DNA of 64,000 nucleotides from Gossypium raimondii (lineage: Eukaryota > Streptophyta > Magnoliopsida > Malvales > Malvaceae): assembly GCF_025698545.1 (NCBI RefSeq), contig NC_068577.1, forward strand, positions 4,311,501 to 4,375,500, read 5' to 3'. The number at the start of each line of letters is the position of its first letter. The first letter of the stretch is position 1. Positions 1-11,299 of this stretch are shown here, in pieces. The position numbers were made by a program, and so were the translations under genes. Under the pieces are notes generated by a model. The model was not told the origin of the DNA. It saw only the letters and a program-made list of their open reading frames with translations, and searched no databases.

Positions 1-78
1 TTAATCGACCATTTCTCTATGCTTATCTCTTCTACTATATAACCATAAACTGCAAGCCAACTAAATGCATCAACTTAC

Positions 79-915
79 AACTCAAAAGTTTGTTGGCAGC
101 AACAGAATCTAGAATCCACATAGGTTTCACTACAGGAAGTCCACTGCTAAATGACCTACATTCAAATCAACAACAATAACTACCTCAACTTACAATCAAA
201 ATCCGCTTTAACCATTCTGAGCATGGAAAAATAATTTAATTTTTTTTTAATGAACCTGAGATTCTTGATTTTACTGTCAGGAAGATTGCTGCAGATGATA
301 TGAGTGACTCTATGCCTTGAAAAATAATTCTCAAATCGACCACCGTGGTTTAACATATATTGTCGCAGCTCCTGCACATTTCATCATCAATACAAACAAC
401 AAACGTCACCAAGTAAAAGCCATAAAACATGAATTGCGGAAATGAACTAAACAACACTAGATGGAATTCAAGGAAAAGTAGAAAAGAACTAAACCTGGCT
501 AGATGGAACCGTGAAACCATCAACAAATATAGAAACCCCGTGAAAAATAGGTTTCGCAGAAGAATCGCTACGAGTAGAATTCGAAGCCTCTGCATCAAAC
601 TGATTTTGAAGCTTTCTATTCTTCACTACCATATAACTACAAAATGATAATAAGAATAATAACTAACAACCGAATCATAACTGAATTGTTTTAAACATTA
701 AAAAGAACTAAAAGAAGAGAGAAAAATAATGAAAACCTTCCAAAATCAGAGAAAGGAGAAGAGCGAAAAGAGGAGCGAGAGGAAGATAGAGAATTGCTGC
801 CCCAAGCCATGCCTAGGGTTTTCTGGTTACTTGTCCTCTTCTTGCTGCTATTACTTTGATTTTTCGAAGAATGTGAATTGAAGCTTCGTTTCGAATTAGA
901 GGAATCCGCACTCAT
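79..915 (-). CDS. REV1: REV1 DNA repair polymerase, N-terminal exons (partial)
   Basis: REV1 is a Y-family translesion polymerase that inserts dCMP opposite abasic and damaged bases and scaffolds other bypass polymerases in the nucleus. Four coding exons can be read on the minus strand: 737-915, 495-636, 256-371 and 79-155, each with GT-AG introns, and the phases join without a stop. The start at 915 gives a Ser/Asn/Lys-rich leader, then the REV1 segment ending SPFSDFGSYM. Exons 2 to 4 spell the BRCT domain, with FVDGFTV, the GGRFENYFS block, VTHIICSNLPDSK, and GLPVVKPMWILDS. About 171 codons are visible; plant REV1 is roughly 1,100 residues, so the catalytic part lies left of position 1. Bases 1-78 are intron 4. 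No lesion is seen. Identification rests on recalled similarity to Arabidopsis REV1 and is firm for the BRCT block. Confidence 0.9.
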
Positions 916-1398
916 TTTATTCTTGGAACTGAAAGATCGTGAAATCGTTCAAAAATAAAATCACCGCCACAACCGAGAAAAAAAAAACAAGAAGAAGAAA
1001 GAACAAAATTAGCGGGAGAATTTCAGTTCAGACACTTTACAATAGGCGTATGCAATACGCTATCTGTATACGGTATTCATTAAGTTCATAATTATATAGG
1101 GTTAATTTAACGTTTGATCCTGTAATTTCATCAAATATGCAATGTGGTACCTGTACAAAAATATTGTGTAATTTTGTACCTATATCATTTCTGAGTATTA
1201 ATCCACCTAGAGGCTTAATACAAGAACAGAAACCTGCCGGCTTGATAACATGCAATTTGGACGGTGGATTCACATATTTGCGGATATCCGATTCGGATTT
1301 AACGGATTCAAATCATATTTGGATTCAGATTAAAATGGTTATCAACTGCAAATTCAGAGCAGATGCAAATAAATCCGCTCAGGTATTCATTATTCCAT
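916..1398. other. REV1 5' flank and repeat remnant
   Basis: Upstream side of REV1. About 100 bases next to the start codon are purine-rich and probably hold the 5' UTR. From about 1085 the text changes to AT-rich repeat wording (a GTACCTGTA-type arm, then CGGATATCCGATTCGGAT palindromic wording) of the kind seen in plant transposon ends. No coding sequence is supported. Confidence 0.4.
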
Positions 1399-1640
1399 CA
1401 CTAAAATAATATCATTTACTGACAGAAGCTTATACTGACGGACTGAATTAGTCAATATAAACGATTTCTGACGGATTTAACCCGTCAATAATTTTAATAG
1501 CATTTATTGACCGACCACAACATCCGTCTATACGAATATTGCTTACCGACGGATGGTAAAATACCATCACTATAGGTAGACCTTATATCGACGGATGGTA
1601 ATGGACGTCAGTAAATGTACGCATGTGGAAACTTTTTTCC
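1399..1640 (+). mobile_element. Possible CACTA (En/Spm-like) transposon terminus
   Basis: The string CACTAAAATAATA begins at 1399. It is followed within 220 bases by repeated GACGGA-type motifs in both orientations (near 1437, 1475, 1525, 1550 and 1590). Plant CACTA elements begin with CACTA and carry short subterminal repeats, often with a CGACGG core. No matching TAGTG terminus or transposase was found, so this would be an orphan end. A chance CACTA next to another repeat family is the alternative. Confidence 0.3.
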
Positions 1641-1876
1641 TAATAAATTATTTACTTTTAATTTCTAAATGAGGTTTAAAATTAATTGTGTTTTTTAGGT
1701 ATAAATGTGTTAAAGGTTCTTGTATTTTTTTTGAAATTTAAAATATTTTAACTTTGAGATATTAAGTTTCTATATTTTAATTAAATTTTATTTTTTTCTT
1801 GATTTTATTTTTTTTAAATATTTTTTATGTTTTTAGTTAATATATGGAAAAAATATTTTTTTAAATATATTTACAT

Positions 1877-2270
1877 TTAATGGGTGAAGACCAATTTGTT
1901 AATATTAAGTGACTTAAGTTTTGAAGCAGTATAGAACATGTCCATAATGTATTCTCTCACATTTCCTTGTCCCTTATACTTTATAGACATCAAAGAAGTC
2001 AAAAGTGATGTCATCTTAACATTATCATTTTTAGCAAAATGTTTCTCAATTTCACCAAGGAAACCCTTAGCCTGAGTAATCTCTTCACATTTTGTGCCTC
2101 TAAAGGATTCTAGAATGTTGTGTTTCATGATCATTAGACTCGTGCAATTTGAACAATCCCACCTTTTAACATCAGGAGTGCTTGTTGTAGTGAGAGGTGC
2201 AGGTTGTTATTCCTTTAGTGCAAGATCTATGTCCATACAATCAAGCACTGGGTATAGAATTGATGTTAGT
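1877..2270 (-). pseudogene. Ty1/copia gag (UBN2-type) remnant
   Basis: The minus-strand translation carries the copia gag signature: a WDCSNCTSLMIMKH lead, then SFRGT, EIEKHFAKND, SLMSIKYKGQGNVREYIMDM and ASKLKSLN. This matches the gag-polypeptide domain of plant copia retrotransposons. The open stretch is 2134 to 1877. Higher up, the frame runs on through a stop near 2217. No protease, integrase, reverse transcriptase or LTR is adjacent, so this is an isolated decayed fragment. I infer no function. Confidence 0.7.
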
Positions 2271-2299
2271 AGATATTGTGGCAGCAGAAGATGAACTAG

Positions 2300-5213
2300 T
2301 TGAATATAGAATAAAATTAAATATAAATAAAAATATGCTCACATCAATATTAATAAGTAAACAATAAATTCAAGATAATGACTAATCTCATCTCAATATA
2401 CCAAACACAACATTAATAACAAGTATTCAGGCAGTAATATTAACCGTAGCGATACTCTTGTTGTAGCAAACATTAACAATAAATTATGTCAAACAATGAA
2501 TTAATTATTGGACTAACTTATTACTCATATAAAGTACCTTATAATTACCACACATTTATCACTGCAGATGTCATTGAAATTACATCAAATATTAGCTCAC
2601 TTTTAGGTCAATTAATAAACGCGTGAATAACAAAAACATATAATCATATTGATATTTTAAATAAATTAATCTACGTAAAAGATGACACTTTGGTGGCATT
2701 TTGTTTCAACAAACCTATTTAAAAGATTAGACATCCTTAATTAAAACGTAAAGTCAAAATATGAATTTATTTGTTTCAACATATTTCTCTTAATTTCATT
2801 TTGGACAAAAATATTAACTTGTAAGTGATATCTTATTGTAGTAATTAAAGTCGACAATAAGTCGAAAAATAAATCTTCCTTCGAGCCGATTTATTACTCA
2901 CATGTAAAACTGAATAATATTATTAACCTTCCTTTGGGCAAATAAATATTAACATAACTTAAGTTACATCCACGCAACCTTTCATATTTTAAAACAAAAT
3001 AAATTACACAAAAAGATCACTTTGGTGACTTATTGCTTCGATTAAGTTATTTTAAAATGTATGAAATTCCAATATTCAATTTGAAAATTTTAAACAGTCA
3101 AAGATCAAAATTGAAATTTCGGAATGCACTACAATTTCCAAAATAATCCAAAGTAAGATTACCCAAATAGAAAAATAAAATAAAATAAAAATCGAAAAGA
3201 TGAAATCATAAAACATGATTGCATATTTATACATAATTGACTATGTAAATATTAACAACTACTTCATGTATATTAATAACACAAATCCATAAACCATACT
3301 GTGAAAGAGCTTAGCAATCACCTACTTCACTTCACTTAATCAGATACCATAATCAAAATTATATTAACCACTTTCCAAAAATAAAATCGAAAAATAATTC
3401 AAAGCATGATGCTTTTGGTTTCACCATTCAGCAAGAGACCAAACCAAATATTTTTTTATTAAACGCATATCATGTTCATTATGAGTTTGCACCAATGCAT
3501 TCAAAAAATAAAATAAATATCCATAGCATAAAATTAACAACTGCAATACATCAATTTAACAAAGATTTCACATTCCAATTCGCTAAACATGAGCAAAATC
3601 TTGCTCATAATTACTAAAATGTCTCCAGAATAATATATATAACCATAAAATCGTAAAATAAACTAATAGCAATTAATTAGTACAACCCAAATAAACTTCA
3701 ACCAAATTAGATTGGAGTGACATTTTATTATAACAAACAATAACATGTAATTACTGGGTTTAATCCTTTGGGGGAGGACAAATTACGACTGCCAAGAGAG
3801 GATATCGTTAAATGATGATTAAATCCTTATCGATTTGATACTAAATCCTATATGATTTTTTGTGTGGATTAAGGGTGAGAAGTACATATGTCTTGCAATG
3901 TTTCGAACTCCTGAAAAAGTTTATTTTGTTGCCACATGGTAACTGAAGTGATCACTACCCCACGCAACGAGAAACCGTCGATACGCTTATGAGCGAAGTT
4001 TAAGATTTCAGATTGGGACTGATCATTCAACATCCATCTTAATACGATAGATCATAAAATGCAAGAGGTAAATATAGAAGGGGAATGAAATGATTCTTCG
4101 AGAAGATAAAAAGTATAATAAATCGTATAAATTTGAAGCCACAAGCATCAAGCACGTCCCGTCATCTCTTCCACTTTACCACCACTGAAGAACTTCAGCA
4201 ATGAGGAATAATTTAGTTGCAGTAAGAGCAAAGAATCCAAATCTGATGTCAAGCTTTATCCTTTCCTTGTAAGAAGAACTGAGAGCAAATTCAATGCTGT
4301 GATATTGAAACCATTGTTTACGAGCAAAGTTAACAAGCCTCCACCGAAAAGGAAGACAAGATTGGTGTTGTAGTGGGGGTAGTGATGGATGATATAAAAG
4401 TTTGAGGTTCCAGCTTTGAAAATCAAAGCTTAGTTTTACTGAGACTGCTAAAGCTAGGATTGAGAAGGTTTGTGGAGAATGCTCGACTTTAAATGCTCCT
4501 TGGCACTTCTTAGAGGGTTGAAGAATGGTTGTAAAGTAGTAAACACTTTGGTCTTAGTCCAGCACTCGGTGTGTTTCACAACCACATATTCAGTCAAAGG
4601 AAAGGAAGTTAGAGAGGGCTAGAATGGTGAAAACAAAAGATTATATAATTTTTCGACACATATTCGGAGCTTCATGATACGACACCGCCATGCACAACAA
4701 AGCGAAGAAAAAGAAATGAAAAAAAAATTGAAAAAGAACTTGAATAGAAGAAGAACCAAAAGATTATATAGACCCATCCAATCCAAGTCACCCATTAGGC
4801 ACCTCTGCAATCAGCCCTCTTCTCAAAACTGCTTTGGAAATTGATCGTGAGCCTCGAAGATTTTCAACTCTGACCCCCCCCCCCCAAACCCCCACTTAGG
4901 ACCACATGCTGCTTCCTAAAGAAAAAAAAGGGGAAAAAAAAAGAACAAGCAACTTTTTTTCAACAACATACATAATATTATATGACATATTTCCATGAAT
5001 GTCTTTCATATCTGAACCAGGTGTTTACCTTTCCCAGGTTCCGGTTTTTTCTACTCCTTTTTTACCCCCTTTTGATGATCCATTTCAAGATACAGAGCTA
5101 TCAAAATCTTTTTTTTCCAGACAAAAATGGCACTGCTTAGCTCTTTACCAAGTTAGCCCTAAAATTCTAACAAAGTATACTTCAAAAAACTAGCTACATA
5201 TAAATTCACAGTT
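2300..5213. other. AT-rich intergenic DNA, no gene recognised
   Basis: AT-rich sequence between the copia relic and the bHLH gene. The part from about 3720 to 4870 is less AT-rich and reads like an old repeat or gene remnant. On the minus strand near 4180-4330 there is a hydrophobic reading (around [21 protein letters not shown]) interrupted by stops, which I cannot assign. A run of cytosines sits near 4867-4880. No intact ORF with recognisable domains is present. The 3' UTR of the bHLH gene should lie at the right end. Confidence 0.5.
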
Positions 5214-6257
5214 TCACTGCCTTATTATTACATTGTTTCCCATCGTCGCCGGCGACCAGAAATCGGCACCGTTGCTATTCTCCACGTGTGCAGTGCAAGC
5301 AACGGGGACCAGGCACAGCCCCCTGCTCTTCAGTTCCTTTCTTGATTCTTCACCTCCGTTGTTTTCACCATCCTAACAGCAACACAGAAAAGACACCCTT
5401 TTGACCCCATTTTTTTCGTTACACCATTAATTCATCAAAAGAGACAAAAAGAAAAAACTGGGTTATTATTAATATTTGTTTGATTACTTACATGCGGGTG
5501 TTGCAGGTAAGGAGAGCAAAGGACTTGAACCTGGTCATGCAGGAACCTGATATAACCCATTGCTTCATGGAGTACTGATGCCGTATCTGTCTGCAACATT
5601 GTTAAATTACCCCAAATTTCATTACTCCCTTAATCAAAGTCATTCAATCCAAAATTAATGATTAAAAAAGAGTTGAAAAAGAAAACCTTGCCAAATGGTG
5701 AAACCAGCTGCTGCAATGCATTGATTCTATCTCCTATCTTCTCTTTCCTCACCTGTTTGTACAATTGATTCTTTGCTTTTCAAAACAGAACCAAACAAGT
5801 CAAAAAATGAAATTATATGTACAAGTAGAACCACCTTTGCATGGCCGCCGGTGGTGGGGTTCTCGACTTTGGACCTTTTATTGGTTCTTCGCCTTGTCGG
5901 TTGAGCTTCAACAATGGCACCCCTGCACTGCATCGATTTGGTGTTGTTACCAGAAGAAGTCGAGGAAGAATCACTGCATGTGAGCCCAGCTTTAGGAGCA
6001 GCATTAATAGCAGGTTTACCAAGCACTATGTCAGCATCATTTGGATGGCATCCCCCAAAGCAAAGCATTTTGGGTGTACTCTTCACAGCAAACGAAGAGC
6101 AAGTGTAGTTAAAACTCTGGGCAGGACCAAGAGTATCACCATCATCATCATGGCCACCACCAAACAATAACTGAGAAAAACTACTACTAGTAGTAGTTGT
6201 TGTTGCAGTCTCCTGGTCCCCCTCAAAACCATGGTCAGCCTCGGTCTCAGCCATCAT
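5214..6257 (-). CDS. BHLH113: bHLH113-like transcription factor
   Basis: A predicted nuclear transcription factor of the atypical plant bHLH group that includes Arabidopsis bHLH113. Exons on the minus strand are 5835-6257, 5687-5752, 5492-5590 and 5214-5372; all introns are GT-AG and the phases fit. The product is about 247 residues. The N-terminus has SFSQLLFGG and TPKMLCFGG, both seen in bHLH113-type proteins. A basic stretch (RRRTNKRSK) leads into [22 protein letters not shown], then [21 protein letters not shown]. The C-terminus has the subfamily signature [14 protein letters not shown]. The basic region lacks the usual His-Glu-Arg pattern, so canonical E-box binding is doubtful, as known for this subgroup. 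The start is taken at the Met-Met pair at 6257/6254. The frame stays open to a further Met at 6308, which would add a hydrophobic leader unlike the family. Confidence 0.85.
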
Positions 6258-6955
6258 AAAGGAAAAAAAGTAAGAAAGAAAGAACCCCAAAAGGCAAAAC
6301 GCCCCCACAAGCTTGAATATTAACTTTTAATTTTTCTTTGTGTTTTGTAGTTGGAAAGCAGCTAGCAGGCGTTACAAAATACAAAAATATGAGAGAATTA
6401 TAGTGTATAAAGTAAAATGGAAAAATGGGTGGCTGTTTTTCCCAAGATTGGCTTTGGTTTTTTCGACTGTAGTGACAGTCAAACCCATCCACCCCGAGAA
6501 AACCGTGGTTTATTTATCCAAAGCTTTGGTTTATTTACAGTGCTCAAATCTTACTGGTTTTCCACTGGGTCTTATTTTAATTCCAGTTCAAGACTAATTG
6601 ATTGTAATAAAAATTCCTTTAAATTGGATCATGTAATATTTTAAAGATAAAAATTTAGAATTTCACTTGAGATTTTTATTATTTATTTGGTGTTTTTTAC
6701 AGGTATTATATTGAGAAAAAAATATACCTTTCTATATATATGACTGTCTTTTCAGACTTGAAACACCAAAAAATTAAAGAAGCTGATCAGTGTTCAGTCA
6801 CCACCACCGATTGAGTTGACTTGACCTACAGAATTTAAAGAAAAGTACCTAAACACGGCCTTTATAAATTCAGACGCTCAACCCACTTTCTCTGCATGTT
6901 GATTGAGGGCGTGTCAATAACATATTATGTATATGCCTACAACTCATCATGTCTT
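6258..6955 (-). promoter_or_regulatory. bHLH113-like upstream region with paired W-boxes
   Basis: Non-coding DNA upstream of the bHLH gene. Two W-box cores, TTGACT and TTGACC, overlap at 6816-6826, about 560 bases above the start codon. W-boxes are WRKY-factor sites and paired copies are typical of functional ones, but two copies of so short a motif can also arise by chance. I could not place a TATA box with confidence. Confidence 0.3.
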
Positions 6956-6959
6956 CCAT

Positions 6960-7940
6960 CGAAAGCTCATTTGAAAAATAACAAATTGCGCCTCCTCCGC
7001 GAGGCATGGTAGTATTGCACAAGCTAGATCAGTGAGGAAGAACGATGAAAATTTAAAAGATTACCACAAGGAGTACATCGATATTTGGGATCATAGGATG
7101 AAATTTTTACTTATCCGCGAATCTTTTTTTTCTTATCGGACACGACGACTTGTTTCGAGTACATGTCCTGGTTCAGAGTCGTCGATAACTCGTATTTACT
7201 ATCCGTGGAGGCGAGGAGTAGGCAACTTCGTCAGAAGAAGCAATGACGAGCGGGCCAGTAGCGTAGGTCTGGAAAATGTGTCGCATCAGGTTCATCACCG
7301 GCTCTGACACAACAAGCGTAATCGATGTTTATTCCACATCCCAGTCAATTCATTCCATTTATTTCTATTCATATCACTAACCTCGTGTTTTTTCACCAGC
7401 ACCACAAAATGCACCATCACAGCACTTGCAACTAACCCTCCTGAAGGTACATATTACGGGACACCTCCGTGCGTAACATTTTACCCGCATGACCACGTTG
7501 ATACTAATGCAAACGTCGAACCAGATATTGTTGCATGTACCGTCACTAATGCCATCATTGATACCAGTATCGATGCTCGGGTTAATACCGACATATCTGA
7601 GTTTTGTGACATCGTTCGATTATTTGTCGATAGTGTCACAAACACTCACCGCATTGTTTTTTATCGTGGTAGGTCATCAACACAACCACCTTATCGTGGA
7701 GTGAAGGACACACAATTAAAGGCTAGGACGACATAACACTCGAGCACGAAGAAAGGCGATGGAGACAAAGATGAAATCGAGGGTGGAGATGAAAATGAAG
7801 ACAATGGTGGAGATGAAAATGAGTACAAGGGTGGAGGTGAAGATGAAGAAGATGATCCGACACCACTAGTTGTGCGTAGAAATTCTACGTGCACCTGCCA
7901 GCCACCATCTTGTGGCACACATTCGGCCCAACAACATTGA
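6960..7940 (+). pseudogene. Plant-mobile-domain (PMD) transposon relic
   Basis: The plus strand reads as a decayed aminotransferase-like plant mobile domain protein. Around 7032-7110 the reading NDENLKDYHKEYIDIWDHRM matches the conserved PMD segment followed by the P-x-R-E-P motif (here LIRESFF). A frame change near 7140 is followed by traces of the basic RQLRQK stretch. An acidic GGDENED repeat at 7760-7860 precedes RNSTCTCQPPSCGTHS, a common C-terminus of these proteins. Several stops and shifts are present, so it is not functional. PMD proteins (MAIN/MAIL type) occur both as host genes and inside transposons; this copy looks transposon-borne. Confidence 0.5.
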
Positions 7941-8059
7941 TGATGTATTTTTATTTACTTATTGCGATGTAAATATAAATGACATCAAAAGAAAAAACAA
8001 TTATTTTTTTATATTTATATTACAACTTGTATTTGTCTTTGTTAAATTCTAATGTAAGT

Positions 8060-8770
8060 TATACGTTACGCGATTGTTATGCAATAATGGATCGAAGTAT
8101 AACAAGGGAGCCAGTTGACGGTTGTTACGCGGTCACGAGTTCAAACTTTTTGGATACCTAGAAATGTTGCATTATAAATATCATACAAAAGTTTAAGGGC
8201 ATAATCAAAGGAAAAAATGTGGGGCTTGCCGCTATAAATGGCGTAACTTTTTTCTCCATTTTCACGTAACTAGTATCTTTAACCTTCCTTCTTATCTAAA
8301 GGTTGACACTGCCGTGGACACAAGAGAACTCTCAAGCGGACAACAGTTGTTACGGTGTAGTAAAGGTAATGCTCCTTTCGGGGTGACAACGATTGTCATT
8401 ATTAAACAACCCATTAATGATTACAAACACTGCCATACTAACTCGAGTTTGACATTTACTATGTCAAAACATCTACTTTCCGCCTGAGATCTCTCTTGTG
8501 TCCACTTCAGTGTCAACTTTCGAATAAGAATGAAAGTTTAAATATACCGACTACCAAGAAATAAAGAAAAAAATTAAGTTGATTACACCAGAAATCCCTT
8601 CATTTTCCGTTATGATTATCACCTCAATATTATATATGGTATATATAAGGCATCGTTTGTAGGTATCTAAAAATCTTGAACTCGTGAACGTATAATGACC
8701 ATCAACTAGCCCCTGGTTATACTCAAACCCGTGACCACTTCACGACCGTCAACTAGGACCTCCACTTAGT
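8060..8770. repeat. Foldback element with about 320-bp diverged inverted arms
   Basis: Left arm about 8090-8370 and right arm about 8450-8735 are reverse complements with mismatches. Clear anchor pairs are GTTGACACTG and GTGGACACAAGAGA near 8302-8325 against their complements near 8495-8517, and CACGAGTTCAA near 8137 against its complement near 8684. The arms almost meet, leaving a loop of under 100 bases. The outer arms contain a tRNA B-box-like GTTCAAAC. It could be a foldback transposon or two SINE-like units inserted head to head. Confidence 0.7.
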
Positions 8771-8929
8771 CTTCGACTCGAGACCATATCAAGCACTATC
8801 ATCTCAAAACTTGACTTTCATAAGATGAGTTTCTAAGGTAATGGTATTATCTCGACATGACATATGAAGTGTATGTGTTCTAAGGCACGTTACCGTATCC
8901 CCGACCCCTCAAATCTACCTATAATTTTT

Positions 8930-9015
8930 ACAATTTAAACCCTAAAAACCCAACCCTAACAAAAATAAAAAACCCTAACTCTAACCCTAACAAAAATAAA
9001 AAAAACCATAACCCT
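8930..9015. repeat. Degenerate interstitial telomere-like repeats
   Basis: Several AACCCTAA units, some perfect and some altered (AACCCTAAC, CTCTAACCCTAAC), are mixed with A-rich spacers. The plant telomere unit is CCCTAAA, so this looks like a short interstitial telomere-like patch or chance low-complexity DNA. Confidence 0.45.
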
Positions 9016-9309
9016 AAGAGAGAGTGTGTGAAAGCGCACCCAGCTGAACGCGTTTTCACACACTTTCTTCAAAATCAGCCTATTTCATTAATTTAAAAAA
9101 ATACTTAAAAGGCCAAATAAAAAAATTGGCATATAAAGATAAATTAACCTAATATTTATATAGTTGGAAATTAAAACTTGAGTGCTCAAAGTTTAAGTGT
9201 TTGAGCATTGAGTTTCTGTCGATTGTGTAAAAAACGGCATTTGATATCAAATACTATGTACTATAAACGTGTAAGTGTCACGGACATAGATTTTTCCCAC
9301 GAGATCCGT

Positions 9310-9839
9310 ATAACGTTAGACAATTTCTTCGCTCTAAAAATTCTTAAGTCAACCTAACTCGCAACAATTGAGGATTCAACAGAATTCTTCACAGGCACCC
9401 ACAAAGAACAGTGAACGAACGAAATAAGAACGAACTCAAAAGATGAACAAAAGCCACAGAAAAACAAGAACATTTGAGAAAAAGTTTAAGTGAATGTTCT
9501 TAAATTTATATTAATAACTGAATGAATTACAACGAGGAGGAGAGGCCTCTGTTTATAGTTAAGCCTCCCCAAAATCAATGGTATAGATCAAAACACATCA
9601 ATAGCTAAGATTAAAAGCTATCTAGATATCAAATCTCTAATATTACAGAATTGTATCTTCTAAAGATTAAATTTAATGTCTATGATCACATATATTTGAA
9701 GATAACATTCTATATTTGCCAAGCTTCGGAGATGGGCTTTCAATCTCTCCAAGCAACGAGCCAGTCTAATTGGGCCAAATGACCTCCTTTGAACACGATG
9801 GATCACACAAGCTCATCATGGTTGCGGGATCCCATGACA
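9310..9839 (-). repeat. 3' LTR of the chromovirus
   Basis: Direct repeat of 14044-14585. Its minus-strand start, TGTCATGGG, lies at 9839. Diagnostic shared stretches include AGCTATCTAGATATCAAATC and TTATATTAATAACTGAATGA. The lower boundary is approximate. Confidence 0.75.
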
Positions 9840-9845
9840 TTATCC

Positions 9846-11060
9846 ACCACTTGTTCTAGCGACGACCTCGTCGCATCCTCCTCATGGAACCAGTTTATCT
9901 TTTATTGGAATTGCTACAATGCATCGGCAGGTTCTCAACTTGCTTCACTATCGGGAAGTCCTTTCCATCGAACTAAGTATTCATGCTGCGACCTATGGTA
10001 TTTTCATCTGATCACATATTTTACCTCAATGCTTTTAATTTTACGATCGTATGAGACCTTTAACCCCATTGGTACTCGTTCGATCTTGCATCGATTTGAA
10101 TCCTCTTGATCCACATGAAATTGCTTAAGCATACTCACGTGAAATATTGAGTGGACATTAAGCTTTGTTGGCAAGTCAAGCTTGTAGGCCACATTGCCTA
10201 CTATCTTCACACTCGAAATGGCCCCTCATACCTTCGTACAAGCCCCTTGTGCAAACCTGTATATCACAAAATCAAGTGTAGTTTACTAATCACTGAATCA
10301 CCCACCTGAAATTGTACATCTCTTCGATTCTAATTGGCTCACTTTTTCTTGCACTTACTTGCCTTGTGTAAACAAACTCTAGCCAAGTCATTTTTCTCTA
10401 GCCAATCATTCGCAAATCAATAAGTTGTTGAATTTGGTATTGTATAACGGGTCACAACAGTATTGGGTGTGAGTGATTGTTGGCCCGTCACTATCTCGAA
10501 TAGAAATTGATTCGTGGCCTCAATTCGTTGCAAATTGTATGAAAATCGGGCCACATTTAACAACTTTGGTCAATCCCTTTGTGTGGCACTCACATAATGC
10601 CGAAGATATGTCTCCAACAACGTATTCACTCGTTCGATTTGCCTATCTGATTACAAATGCATGCTAGTGGAAAAGTTCAAGTCCGAGCCCATTGACTTGA
10701 ACAACTCTGTCCAAAACTGGCCTGTGAATCACCTGTATTGATCACTGATAATAGACATTGACACTCCCCAATATTTCACCACGTGTCTAAGGACCAAACG
10801 GGCTACCTCCTCAGCAAGGCACTCATCGGTAGTTATAATAAACGTCGCATACTTCGAAAATTTATCCATCACAACAAGAATACTTGCACATCCATCAGAC
10901 TTAGGCAAACCAACAATAAAATCCATGGATACACTCTCCCATGGTCTTTCCGAAATGGGTAAAGGTTGTAATAAACTGACAAGAGTCTTTAACTTAACAT
11001 TTTCTTGTTGGCATACTAGAAAAGTTTTCACATAGGTCTCCACATCATCACCCATATGAG
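9846..11060 (-). pseudogene. Chromovirus integrase and chromodomain remnant
   Basis: Reading right to left, 11055-10729 encodes an integrase piece: a CQQEN zinc-finger tail, then WESVSMDFIVGLPKSDG, which carries the first catalytic Asp, and VVMDKFSKYATF. At 10210-10004 the integrase C-terminus is seen as VAYKLDLP followed by HSIFHVSMLKQF. Near 9990-9880 the minus strand reads YLVRWKGLPDSEASWEP, a clear chromodomain, ending almost at the LTR. Stops separate the pieces, so it is non-functional. Confidence 0.75.
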
Positions 11061-11299
11061 GCTAATAGTAACAATCCTCCAAAAAGGCCAATGTACAGTT
11101 CATTCTTAGATGGCCCACCCATCTCGAGTTATGACACTCTTTCATGACTTCCTTTCACAATTTCTTATGATGAGGCACATAGAGCCAGTGACTATAAGTG
11201 TATATCAACCCCCCATCAAGCTAAAATCTCTTCGTTTTCCCTCTATTGGCAAGATCAATCAAGCTTTTGGTTTTGGGATCATGGGACAATCCCTCTCGA

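Noticed and set aside
3720..4330. Possible membrane-protein gene on the minus strand
   Set aside because: Hydrophobic stretches exist but are broken by stops, with no family match I could defend and no splice sites that rescue the frame.
5727..6308. A single 193-codon minus-strand ORF
   Set aside because: It reads through intron 1 of the bHLH gene; the true coding exon ends at a GT donor at 5835 and the next exons complete the bHLH domain.
7691..7918. A minus-strand Ser/Pro-rich ORF
   Set aside because: Antisense of the acidic GGDENED repeat of the plant-mobile-domain relic.
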